Below, piece by piece: positions 1 through 5,990 of a stretch of DNA of 8,811 bases. Numbering within the stretch: the first letter of the stretch is position 1; the number at the start of each line of letters is the position of its first letter. A model generated the notes under the pieces. It had not been told where the DNA came from and did no database searches. It saw only the letters and a list, made by a program, of their open reading frames with translations. This stretch comes from Leptolyngbyaceae cyanobacterium M65_K2018_010 (lineage in GTDB: Bacteria; Cyanobacteriota; Cyanobacteriia; Phormidesmidales; Phormidesmidaceae): assembly GCA_015295885.1 (NCBI GenBank), contig DVEE01000038.1:1-8811 (forward strand), given 5' to 3'. The position numbers were made by a program, and so were the translations under genes.

Positions 1-132
1 GACCCACCACCATGGCAGCCCCGTAGTCGATTGAAGGGGCAATCCCCCATTCACTGGTTTAAGGGCGGCCCCCTGGGCGATCGCACCCTAGCGACCCTCC
101 CCGCAATTGCCCCCAGCCGGCGACCCCAGTGA
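1..132 (+). CDS. Possible 3' end of an unidentified upstream gene (partial)
   Basis: Frame 1 is open from the left edge for 43 codons and ends at TGA (130-132); the other two plus frames stop within about 35 bases. The tail is Pro/Arg-rich (it includes IHWFKGGPLGDRT and ends SRRPQ) and matches no family I recognise. A stable hairpin (143-170) begins 10 bases after the stop, which would suit the end of a transcription unit. In GC-rich DNA an open stretch of this length can arise by chance, so this is a weak call. An alternative is a minus-strand gene starting at the ATG at 13-11, but only four of its codons would be visible. Confidence 0.25.
   Translation, partial: DPPPWQPRSRLKGQSPIHWFKGGPLGDRTLATLPAIAPSRRPQ
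77..84. repeat. HIP1 octamer GCGATCGC
   Basis: Exact copy of the Highly Iterated Palindrome 1 (GCGATCGC). One of four in the window, and the main sequence-level sign of a cyanobacterial chromosome. Confidence 0.9.
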
Positions 133-142
133 CTGTTGACTC

Positions 143-170
143 CAGCAACATTCCCCCGAGGGAATGGCTG
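143..170. terminator. Stable hairpin, possible terminator of upstream gene
   Basis: CATTCCC (149-155) and GGGAATG (160-166) form a perfect 7-bp stem around the loop CCGA. The stem is extended by CAGC (143-146) pairing with GCTG (167-170) across a two-base AA bulge. No T-tract follows, so it is not a canonical intrinsic terminator, although cyanobacterial terminators often lack one. The position just after the possible stop at 130-132 fits termination. It could equally be a structure in the leader of the 327 gene. Confidence 0.4.
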
Positions 171-191
171 ACAGTATCTTCCCTGACCGAT

Positions 192-213
192 CAACGCGCT
201 AACAACGCGCTAA
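192..213. repeat. Perfect tandem 11-bp direct repeat
   Basis: CAACGCGCTAA occurs twice head to tail (192-202 and 203-213), one helical turn apart, about 115 bp upstream of the membrane-protein start at 327. Each unit contains the palindromic core GCGC. Spacing and position suit a pair of binding sites for a regulator of the downstream gene; that role is inference. Confidence 0.75.
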
Positions 214-326
214 TCGTTAATTCTTCTGGGTGACTTTCAGGCTCAGGCGCTATCTCTGAGTATGGTGAGGACGCTAGCCTGGCTCCCTAGACTAGCTACG
301 GCAACGGGCACCCAAGGAGACTACCC

Positions 327-998
327 ATGAGTAACTTGAGTTCTGATTGGCTTAACTCCGACTTTGAAGTCAAAATCGGCAATTACTTCAGCCGAGGTTG
401 GGATCTTTTCAAACAGTATGCCTGGGGGTTCATCCTCTTCACCCTGGTGATTATTTTCATCAATGCCCTGTTGGCCCAACTGCCTAGCCCTCTGGGTATG
501 AGAACTGCCGGTGAAGAAGCCATGGGCGGGGGCAATTTACTAGCTAGCCTTCTGACTCCCATTCTGGGGGTGGGCTATTACTGCGTGGCCTTTCAGATTG
601 CCCGCAACCGACCCAGGGGGTTTACAGATTTCTTTAACGGCTTTAACAAGTTTGTGCCGGTATTTCTAACCTCCCTGGTATCCGGGGTGTTGATCTTTCT
701 AGGAACACTCCTTCTGGTCTTACCAGGCCTCTACCTGGCGGTGGCCTACATGTTTGCCCAACCCTTTGTGATCGACAAAAATTTGGGCTTTTGGTCCGCT
801 ATGGAAGCAAGCCGCAAGTTAATCACTCGCAAGTGGTTCTCCTTTTTTGGCTTGGGTCTCCTGCTTACCCTGCTAGTCTTGGCCGGCATTCTGGTTTTTG
901 GGGTTGGGGCTTTGGTAACGGTACCCTTGGCCGCCTGTGTATTGGCCGCCGCCTACGAAGATATTGTTGGCCTTAACTCGGTGGCCGGAGATCTCTAA
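327..998 (+). CDS. Multi-pass membrane protein of unknown function
   Basis: A 223-aa protein preceded by a good Shine-Dalgarno (AAGGAGA, 314-320, about 7 bases before ATG), so the start is well supported. A soluble amphipathic N-terminus (about 1-32, with the segment IGNYFSRGWDLFKQY) is followed by hydrophobic segments at about 33-52, 68-90, 108-140 and 168-208. The last two are long and may each hold two helices. Between them lie LVLPGLYLAVAY and a FWSAMEASRKLITRKWFSFF stretch, a pattern seen in cyanobacterial integral membrane proteins related to the DUF975 / glycerophosphodiester-phosphodiesterase membrane-domain type. I recognise the fold style but not a function. It probably sits in the plasma or thylakoid membrane. 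It appears to be a single-gene unit, with a hairpin (1046-1078) after its stop. No catalytic motif is visible. Confidence 0.85.
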   Translation: MSNLSSDWLNSDFEVKIGNYFSRGWDLFKQYAWGFILFTLVIIFINALLAQLPSPLGMRTAGEEAMGGGNLLASLLTPILGVGYYCVAFQIARNRPRGFTDFFNGFNKFVPVFLTSLVSGVLIFLGTLLLVLPGLYLAVAYMFAQPFVIDKNLGFWSAMEASRKLITRKWFSFFGLGLLLTLLVLAGILVFGVGALVTVPLAACVLAAAYEDIVGLNSVAGDL

Positions 999-1045
999 GA
1001 CCTCCTACCCCCATGACGGCTTCAGCAGAGCTATCTTGGTTCTCC

Positions 1046-1078
1046 ATCAAGACCTACCCTGGTCAAGGTCAGCTTGAT
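1046..1078. terminator. Hairpin after the membrane-protein gene
   Basis: ATCAAGACCT (1046-1055) pairs with AGGT (1066-1069) and CTTGAT (1073-1078), giving a 10-bp stem with a 3-base bulge and a 10-base loop. It lies 48 bases after the stop at 998 and 118 bases before the next start. There is no T-tract. It is plausibly a terminator or 3'-end stabiliser of the 327-998 transcript. Confidence 0.4.
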
Positions 1079-1196
1079 CTAGGCCTAAAGTTAAGAATGT
1101 GTCCGGATTGATGCAGTTCTTAGCGTTTAAGTTTAAATAGAAAAATGTTTGTATCGTAGTGTTGAGTCAACGCTAGCGATCGGTGGGTAGGTCAGC

Positions 1197-2459
1197 ATGA
1201 AACTTCCGTGGAAGACTCGCCTTTCAAGGCTGCAACCCCTGCGGTTGACATGGGCCCAGCTTAAGCCTGGGGGCCTTGGTCAGAGGCCATCGCCCTGGGG
1301 GACGATGAGTCAACCGACGCGGCTGAAGCTGGCCAGTGGCTTAGCCTTCGCAGGCATGGTTGTGACCCAGGTTCCCGCTTCTCCCCTGTCTTTTTTTCGG
1401 CCCCCAACCCCGCCGGGCACCCTAGCCCCTTCCCTGTGGGAATCAACGGGCTTGGTCAGGCAGTCCATCGTCGATCTCTACCGGGCGCGCCGGCTGTTAA
1501 TGCAATCTGGCATCGCCGTTGAGCCCACTACGGCTGAGACGGCTGATGGGGTCAATTCTAATTTCCCACCAGCCGCCACTGCCGCCTCCCCCGCAGAAGT
1601 CGCTGGCGCAGTCAGTGGTAGTGCCCCTCGGGATAAATCCTCAAGTCACTCTGCGGCTGGGACTAAGGCCTTACCCCAACCCAAGGCTCCCCCCAAATCA
1701 GTACCGGCCAGTACCTTTGACCCCGCCAAAACCATTGATACCAACTTGGAGATGCGGGTGGCCGTGGCCAAAAATGCTAGCAGCCTAGAGGTAGCCACCT
1801 CGGTTGAGGGATATTTAATGGATCTCAACGGGCAAAACTACTGCAACCTAGTGGCCCAGCGCAGCTTTATTTTGCAACCCCATAACGGCGGTATGGCCTT
1901 CGGTGACTGTAAGCTCACTAACACCGTTTGGCTAGAACCGGGTGAAGGAGGGTTTGTCTACGTAGGAAATCGGTGGTACAAGGGGCGGGTGCTGCTAATG
2001 GCAAATGGGAACTCCCTAACGGCGGTAAATTTTGTCCTCCTCCACGACTACCTCAGCAGTGTAGTGGGCAGCGAAATGTACGTAAATTGGCCCTTAGAGT
2101 CGCTCAAGGCTCAAGCCGTGGCGGCTCGCTCCTACGCTCTCGTACACCATGTGCGCAATGCCAGTCGACCCTACGATTTAGACAATACCCAGCGGTATCA
2201 GGCCTATTTGGGGATCGCCAAAGAAACGAATGCCACCCAGGCGGCGGTAGCCGCCACTACCGGTGAGTTCATTAGCTACAACGGAGGCATCGTGGAATCC
2301 CTCTATGCGGCCTCCGATGCCATCGTCCAAGCCGCCCACGGTGGCCGGGGGATGAGCCAAACCGGGGCTATGGAATTGGCCTCCCGCGGCTTCAATTACA
2401 CAGAGATTTTAGGCAACTACTATCCAGGTACCAGTCTGTCTCGGCTGGTCATTCAGTAG
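1197..2459 (+). CDS. SpoIID/LytB-domain protein, secreted, probable peptidoglycan-active enzyme
   Basis: A 420-aa protein. The N-terminus is basic, then has a hydrophobic stretch (about 45-62, LASGLAFAGMVVTQVPAS) that looks like a signal peptide or anchor. A Pro/Ala/Ser-rich linker (about 105-175) leads to a SpoIID/LytB domain at about 185-415. Hallmarks seen: SSVVGSEMYVNWPLESLKAQ followed by AVAARSYA, with Glu293 at the position of the catalytic Glu of SpoIID lytic transglycosylases; GRGMSQTGAMELA (384-396); and YYPGT (408-412). In Bacillus, SpoIID cleaves glycan strands during engulfment and LytB stimulates an amidase. Cyanobacteria do not form endospores, so a role in general wall remodelling is inferred. 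The domain is compact: the segment usually found between the second beta region and the GMSQ motif is very short. The start is uncertain: ATG 1305 (MSQPTRLKLA) follows GGGGGA closely and would give a cleaner signal peptide; ATG 1197 has only a weak site. Confidence 0.88.
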   Translation: MKLPWKTRLSRLQPLRLTWAQLKPGGLGQRPSPWGTMSQPTRLKLASGLAFAGMVVTQVPASPLSFFRPPTPPGTLAPSLWESTGLVRQSIVDLYRARRLLMQSGIAVEPTTAETADGVNSNFPPAATAASPAEVAGAVSGSAPRDKSSSHSAAGTKALPQPKAPPKSVPASTFDPAKTIDTNLEMRVAVAKNASSLEVATSVEGYLMDLNGQNYCNLVAQRSFILQPHNGGMAFGDCKLTNTVWLEPGEGGFVYVGNRWYKGRVLLMANGNSLTAVNFVLLHDYLSSVVGSEMYVNWPLESLKAQAVAARSYALVHHVRNASRPYDLDNTQRYQAYLGIAKETNATQAAVAATTGEFISYNGGIVESLYAASDAIVQAAHGGRGMSQTGAMELASRGFNYTEILGNYYPGTSLSRLVIQ

Positions 2460-2466
2460 CGATCGC
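2459..2466. repeat. HIP1 octamer GCGATCGC
   Basis: Exact HIP1 copy that begins on the last base of the TAG stop codon of the SpoIID-like gene. Confidence 0.9.
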
Positions 2467-2510
2467 CCACCCCAAACGACCTTCCCCTGCTTAGCCATCT
2501 TCGGCCAGGA

Positions 2511-3101
2511 TTACTGGGCAGGGCGGCTGCGCAGGTTGCTGGGATTAGCCAGGTTAGATAGACCTTGGCTCTGTTCGACCCAGGTACGATAATCGCTGAC
2601 CAGGTGTCGCTCAATGCGATTCTTGATGGTGACCAAAATGCCACTCAGAAAAGTGCGTCCGGCAGCTTCCAGCATCGGAGACGGCATCATGGTAAGGGGG
2701 GCCGGTAGATTCAACTGAATCGACAAATCCGCTTGACCGATCAGATCGGTGTGGCGATCTTGGGGGAAAGGCTTAAGGGTGCCTTGCAAGCCCATCGCAA
2801 AGGACTCATTGACATAACTTAAATATTCAGGGCCCCGTACTTCACAGTCCACCGCTTCTAGGCAGAGGGTGCCGTCTGCTAGACCCCAAACCCGTAGATC
2901 GGCCCTGGGCTCAACCGAAATACCCAGGAATTGAAGCGGGCGTAGGCTGAGGCGATAGAGTCCTTCCTCCCGCATTTCTATGCGACGAGGATCAGTAATC
3001 GCATGCACCAGTCGCTGGGGCTGGCGCAAATAGTGCTCAATCGGAATCACCTCGTTGGGCACTCGTAGGCTTAGGGCTTGGCTGGCGTAAAACTCATGCA
3101 T
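2511..3101 (-). CDS. DUF1997 family protein
   Basis: A 196-aa soluble protein with no signal peptide or membrane segment. Its length and pattern match the DUF1997 family of cyanobacteria and plastid-bearing plants: an N-terminal HEFYASQALSLRVPNE, a central LRPLQFLGISVEPRADLRVW, then LEAVDCEVRGPEYLSYVNES, and a C-terminal helix around GILVTIKNRIERHLVSDY. The alternating hydrophobic pattern and periodic SFAMGLQGTL / ADLSIQLNLP segments suggest a lipid- or ligand-binding beta barrel, but no biochemical role is established that I know of. The ATG at 3101 has no clear Shine-Dalgarno. The gene is convergent with the SpoIID-like gene (51-bp gap, no obvious terminator) and divergent from the small gene at 3359. 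Confidence 0.85.
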   Translation of the reverse strand: MHEFYASQALSLRVPNEVIPIEHYLRQPQRLVHAITDPRRIEMREEGLYRLSLRPLQFLGISVEPRADLRVWGLADGTLCLEAVDCEVRGPEYLSYVNESFAMGLQGTLKPFPQDRHTDLIGQADLSIQLNLPAPLTMMPSPMLEAAGRTFLSGILVTIKNRIERHLVSDYRTWVEQSQGLSNLANPSNLRSRPAQ

Positions 3102-3270
3102 ATAGAGAAGCTAGCTGAAAATGGGGGACGCCTTTGAGGAGATGAAGTTTTGCGAAGCTATAGTTAACAATTTAATATGAATCGCCCAACCTGGGGGGCC
3201 AGAGAACCGCCCTAGGTAGCCCTTCAAACCTCTCTAGGAAAGCTTACTTACATGAAAGTCCCACCTTGCC

Positions 3271-3305
3271 GTTCGGCTTTTGCGGCTGTGCGCAAAGCTG
3301 AGAAC
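3271..3305 (+). promoter_or_regulatory. Imperfect hairpin in the divergent gap upstream of the 82-aa gene
   Basis: GTTC (3271-3274) and GCTTTTGCG (3276-3284) face CGCAAAGC (3291-3298) and GAAC (3302-3305). The inner arms pair with a single-base bulge around a 6-base loop. Because both flanking genes point away from the gap, this is not the terminator of either; a leader RNA structure, a regulator site or a small RNA would fit. Confidence 0.45.
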
Positions 3306-3306
3306 G

Positions 3307-3325
3307 TAGTTACATAAAGTAACTA
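3307..3325 (+). promoter_or_regulatory. Perfect inverted repeat TAGTTAC-N5-GTAACTA
   Basis: A 7-bp perfect inverted repeat (3307-3313 and 3319-3325) around ATAAA, 33 bases before the ATG at 3359 and directly after the hairpin at 3271-3305. The AT-rich symmetric half sites and short spacer resemble a dimer operator; in RNA it would form a weaker second hairpin. The symmetry is visible; the role is inferred. Confidence 0.5.
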
Positions 3326-3358
3326 AGTCAAAGCATTGAACCCTCTAGGATTTTAATC

Positions 3359-3607
3359 ATGTTCTCACCTACTCACATTTTGATTTCTCGCACCAAGCAA
3401 ACGCCCGTACAACTGGTGGCCAGTCCCCAGGGGTATCAACTCTACACCGAGGCTGAATGGGCCAGGGCTCAAAGTCCGGCCTTCGAGCTGCGCTCTAAGT
3501 TAGGGTTTTTCTGCCGAGGTATTCCCGTGGTTGGGTTCCGGCTAGAACCGTTGCAGGTCACTACCACGGACGCAGCGGCCAGCCAGACTGTCGCTACTTC
3601 TCAGTAA
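3359..3607 (+). CDS. Small conserved-type hypothetical protein (82 aa)
   Basis: An 82-aa protein with AGGA (3347-3350) 8 bases before ATG, so the start is well placed. Residues 1-67 read like a compact beta-rich fold: an ILISRTKQTPVQLVASPQ strand pair, YQLYTEAEWARAQ, then a FELRSKLGFFCRGIPVVGF core with one Cys (Cys52 region). The last 15 residues are Ser/Thr/Ala-rich and look disordered. I do not recognise a named family; it resembles short hypothetical proteins of cyanobacteria in style. No membrane segment, metal site or DNA-binding motif is seen. Its 3' end overlaps the end of murG by 14 bp in convergent orientation. Two upstream hairpins suggest it is regulated. Confidence 0.75.
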   Translation: MFSPTHILISRTKQTPVQLVASPQGYQLYTEAEWARAQSPAFELRSKLGFFCRGIPVVGFRLEPLQVTTTDAAASQTVATSQ

Positions 3608-4688
3608 CCTTCTGGACGATGTCTGCCAAGCGTTGCGCACTGTCTCTGGTAGCCATCTGTCCAGCCGCCTGAGCCATGGGTGCGAGCCGCTCTGGCTGGT
3701 TCAGCAGGTCCAGCACTTGGGTTTGTAAACGGGCAGGTGTTAGTTCTGCCTGAGCAACAGACAAGGCAGCCCCAGCTTCAGCAAAGACCCTAGCATTGAC
3801 GGTTTGATGATCCTCAGCGGCGTAGGGGTAGGGGATGAGCAGGGATGGTGTATGGGTAATGGCTAGTTCTGCCAGGGTCCCCGCACCGGCTCGACCAATG
3901 GCCAGATTCGCCCGATACAACAAGGCGGCCATATTTTCAAAGAATGGTCGATGCTGGTAATGGGGATGGCTGAGACTGTCGCTGTCAGGGTCATTGTGAC
4001 CGGTTTGATGCACAATCCAGGCTCCCGCTTCTAGCCAGGCTGGGGCGGCCGCCCGCACCAACCGATTAACCGCCACAGCCCCTTGACTGCCGCCCACTAC
4101 CACAATCAAGGGCGCTTGCGCAGGAACCATCGGGTCACTCAAAACCGGTGGGTCAGCGGTTAAAAACTCAGGTCGCACCGGCGTGCCCACAACTACGGAG
4201 CGAGCTTTAGGCAGGTACGCCTGGGCCGCCTCAAACCCTAGGGCCACCGTAGTACACCAGGGGCTGAGCCAGCGCGTGACCTTACCCGGCAAAGCGTTGG
4301 ATTCATGCAGGACGGCGGTTAAACCCGGGGAACGAGCAGCTAAAATCGCAGGAGCCGCAATGTAGCCCCCCGTAGTCAAAACGCCACTAAAGTGACCCTG
4401 ACGGAGCAGTTGTCGCACCTGCCAGGTCGCTTGGGCCAACTGACCGAGTAAGCGCACCGTAGCCAACCCCGGCCGCCCTTGGATGCCCGCCATGGCTACC
4501 CGGTGGAGCGGAAACTCCCTGGGCACCAGGGAGGTTTCTAACCGGTCAGGCACCCCCAACCATTCAATCTCGTAGTGGGCTTGGCGCAACTCTAGGGCAG
4601 TCGCGATCGCCGGATACAAATGGCCTCCGGTACCGCTGGCGGCGACCAGCCATTTAGCGGGTTTGTGGGTCATAACCAACCCCGGCAT
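3594..4688 (-). CDS. murG: UDP-GlcNAc:undecaprenyl-PP-MurNAc-pentapeptide GlcNAc transferase
   Basis: MurG adds GlcNAc to lipid I to make lipid II at the cytoplasmic face of the membrane, the last cytosolic step of peptidoglycan precursor synthesis. The 364-aa reading has the family's motifs: the glycine loop SGTGGHLYPA (18-27), TTGGYIAAPA, LHESNALPGK (the family's HEQN with Ser for Gln), the second glycine loop VVVGGSQGAVAVN, RAGAGTLAELA and LIPYPYAAEDHQTVNA, which form the UDP-GlcNAc site in the C-terminal Rossmann lobe. Start chosen at 4688 because GGGAGG (4702-4697) sits 8 bases upstream. The longer frame to 4742 adds 18 residues with no support and would run into the neighbour's promoter; ATG 4673 (MTHKPAKWL) is the other candidate. 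No mur/fts genes adjoin it here. It is divergent from the NTF2-like gene. Confidence 0.96.
   Translation of the reverse strand: MPGLVMTHKPAKWLVAASGTGGHLYPAIATALELRQAHYEIEWLGVPDRLETSLVPREFPLHRVAMAGIQGRPGLATVRLLGQLAQATWQVRQLLRQGHFSGVLTTGGYIAAPAILAARSPGLTAVLHESNALPGKVTRWLSPWCTTVALGFEAAQAYLPKARSVVVGTPVRPEFLTADPPVLSDPMVPAQAPLIVVVGGSQGAVAVNRLVRAAAPAWLEAGAWIVHQTGHNDPDSDSLSHPHYQHRPFFENMAALLYRANLAIGRAGAGTLAELAITHTPSLLIPYPYAAEDHQTVNARVFAEAGAALSVAQAELTPARLQTQVLDLLNQPERLAPMAQAAGQMATRDSAQRLADIVQKVTEK
4603..4610. repeat. HIP1 octamer GCGATCGC
   Basis: Exact HIP1 copy inside the 5' part of murG. Confidence 0.9.
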
Positions 4689-4696
4689 GGAAAACG

Positions 4697-4702
4697 CCTC
4701 CC
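4697..4702 (-). promoter_or_regulatory. Ribosome binding site deciding the murG start
   Basis: On the minus strand GGGAGG lies 8 bases before the ATG at 4688. No comparable site precedes ATG 4742, and only a poor G-rich stretch precedes ATG 4673, so this site favours the 364-aa MurG. Confidence 0.65.
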
Positions 4703-4723
4703 AATATACCAACTCCCCAGCCA

Positions 4724-4742
4724 TTGCTATAAGCTTAAGCAA
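4724..4742. promoter_or_regulatory. Dyad element with -10-like TATAAG in the murG/NTF2-like divergent gap
   Basis: TTGCT (4724-4728) and AGCAA (4738-4742) flank the palindrome TAAGCTTA (4730-4737), making a near-perfect dyad with one extra base. TATAAG (4728-4733) could be the -10 box of the NTF2-like gene, with a leader of roughly 25 bases. The gap is only 76 bp, so one site here could influence both divergent genes. No convincing -35 box is seen. Confidence 0.35.
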
Positions 4743-4755
4743 AAGGTTTTTCTGT

Positions 4756-4762
4756 GGAGAGG
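4756..4762 (+). promoter_or_regulatory. Ribosome binding site deciding the NTF2-like gene start
   Basis: GGAGAGG just upstream of ATG 4765 (5 bases from GGAG). It selects this start over the upstream in-frame ATG 4663, which lies inside murG and is followed by a non-signal-like sequence. Confidence 0.65.
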
Positions 4763-4764
4763 TT

Positions 4765-5541
4765 ATGGGCCGCTACTTCCTGGGACCAGTGTCGGTCGTA
4801 CTGCTTGGGCTCAGCCCCTGGGGCAATGGAGCGGCGGCGGCCACGGCCACCACGGCCCCCCCAGAACTACTCCAAACCCTGGAGCGCATTGAAGCGGCCG
4901 CTAACGATCGCGACCTCGATGCAATCATGCAGTTTTATAGTCAAACCTTTTCCAGCGATACCGGGTTTGACCACACTTTGCTCCGCCAAACCCTTGAAGC
5001 TTTCTGGCAGCGGTATGGAACCCTCTCCTACGACATTGAGTTGCTTTCCTGGGAACCCACCAGTTCTGGCGGCTACACCATTGAGACCCTAACCCGCGTC
5101 CAGGGGGTTCAGGTCCGGCCTGAGCGGCGGCTCAGTCTCAGTGCAGAGGTCACCTCTCGGCAGCGCCTACAGGATGGTCAAGTCGCCTCCCAGGAAATTC
5201 TCAGCGAGACGAGTCGCCTGGTTTCTGGCAGCAACCCTCCTACCGTAGATATTCAACTGCCCAATACCCTAACCCCAGGACAAAGTTTTACCTTCGATAC
5301 CGTGGTTATTGAGCCCTTGCAAGGCCGCTCGTTAATGGGGGTGGCGGTGGACGAAGGGGTCACCGCGGTCGACTTCTTTGAACCTCGCCCGGTGGTGTTT
5401 GATGTATTAACCGCCGGTGGTCTCTATAAGCTGGGCACAGCCCCCAACACCCCTGATCAACGCTGGATTTCAGCCGTAATTATTCGGGAAGATGGTTTAG
5501 TCGTGGAAACTCGTCGAGTCCGGGTTGAGCCCTCACCCTAG
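4765..5541 (+). CDS. Exported NTF2-like / SnoaL-type domain protein
   Basis: A 258-aa protein. Residues 1-25 (MGRYFLGPVSVVLLGLSP, then a run of Ala) form a signal peptide with probable cleavage near the Ala run, so the product should act in the periplasm or lumen. Residues about 30-150 match the NTF2-like cone fold: a helix with LERIEAAANDRDLDAIMQFY, the typical 'counting' motif of these domains, then LRQTLEAFWQRYGTLSYDIE and a set of beta strands. Residues 160-258 are an all-beta tail (PGQSFTFDTVVIEPL, WISAVIIREDGLVVETRRVRV) that I cannot name. The family spans enzymes and non-catalytic ligand binders, so no substrate is assigned. The end overlaps dtd by 4 bp, both stops sharing CTAG. Confidence 0.82.
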   Translation: MGRYFLGPVSVVLLGLSPWGNGAAAATATTAPPELLQTLERIEAAANDRDLDAIMQFYSQTFSSDTGFDHTLLRQTLEAFWQRYGTLSYDIELLSWEPTSSGGYTIETLTRVQGVQVRPERRLSLSAEVTSRQRLQDGQVASQEILSETSRLVSGSNPPTVDIQLPNTLTPGQSFTFDTVVIEPLQGRSLMGVAVDEGVTAVDFFEPRPVVFDVLTAGGLYKLGTAPNTPDQRWISAVIIREDGLVVETRRVRVEPSP

Positions 5542-5990
5542 ACCACTGGTGGCCGCTCCAAGAGCAAGGTCACTGGGCCATCATTAAGGATTTCAACCTG
5601 CATATCAGCACCAAATTGGCCCGTTTCTACCCGCAACCCGCTGGTTTTCAGCAAAGATACAAATTGGTTGTACAGGGCTTCGGCCTGGGTAGGGGGAGCG
5701 GCCTGGTCAAAGGAAGGGCGCCTACCCTTACGGCAATCTCCATACAGGGTAAATTGGCTGATTACCAGAATTTCGCCTCCAACCTCCTGAATAGAATAGT
5801 CCCAGCGATCGCTCCCCGGGGAGGGAAACAGCCGAAGATCCAAACATTTTCGCGCCATCCAGATTACTTCCTGGGAGGTATCCCCCGCCGCCATGCCCAC
5901 CAGGAGGTTTAGACCTCGGCCAATATGGCCGACCACCGCTCCCGCCACCGTCACCCGAGAAGCGGCTACCCGCTGCACGATTACTCGCAT
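5538..5990 (-). CDS. dtd: D-aminoacyl-tRNA deacylase
   Basis: DTD hydrolyses D-aminoacyl-tRNA (and Gly-tRNA-Ala) in the cytosol, using the tRNA 2'-OH in an RNA-based mechanism, and so protects translation. At 150 aa it has normal family length and starts with the usual MRVIVQRV. The diagnostic motifs are present: SQFTLYGD (78-85, with Thr81 of the active site), GRRPSFDQA, and NDGPVT (136-141), whose Gly-cisPro pair (138-139) rejects L-amino acids. The ATG at 5990 lies within the end of the upstream HIT-like gene, which ends ten bases downstream of this point, suggesting translational coupling. No strong separate Shine-Dalgarno is visible. The stop shares CTAG with the convergent NTF2-like gene. 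Confidence 0.96.
   Translation of the reverse strand: MRVIVQRVAASRVTVAGAVVGHIGRGLNLLVGMAAGDTSQEVIWMARKCLDLRLFPSPGSDRWDYSIQEVGGEILVISQFTLYGDCRKGRRPSFDQAAPPTQAEALYNQFVSLLKTSGLRVETGQFGADMQVEILNDGPVTLLLERPPVV
5805..5812. repeat. HIP1 octamer GCGATCGC
   Basis: Exact HIP1 copy inside dtd. Confidence 0.9.

Noticed and set aside
1108..1137. Promoter TTGATG ... TTTAAA before the SpoIID-like gene
   Set aside because: Spacing is 18 and the -10 match is poor; too weak to annotate.
1519..2360. Alternative frames inside the SpoIID-like gene
   Set aside because: Composition is Pro/Arg-rich shadow coding; the SpoIID motifs are in the 1197-2459 frame.
4689..4742. Eighteen-residue N-terminal extension of MurG
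   Set aside because: The extension is not family-like, covers the divergent promoter dyad, and a good GGGAGG site supports the internal ATG at 4688.
4663..4764. Longer N-terminus for the NTF2-like protein starting inside murG
   Set aside because: It has no ribosome site, overlaps the murG start region and promoter, and hides an otherwise clear signal peptide beginning at ATG 4765.
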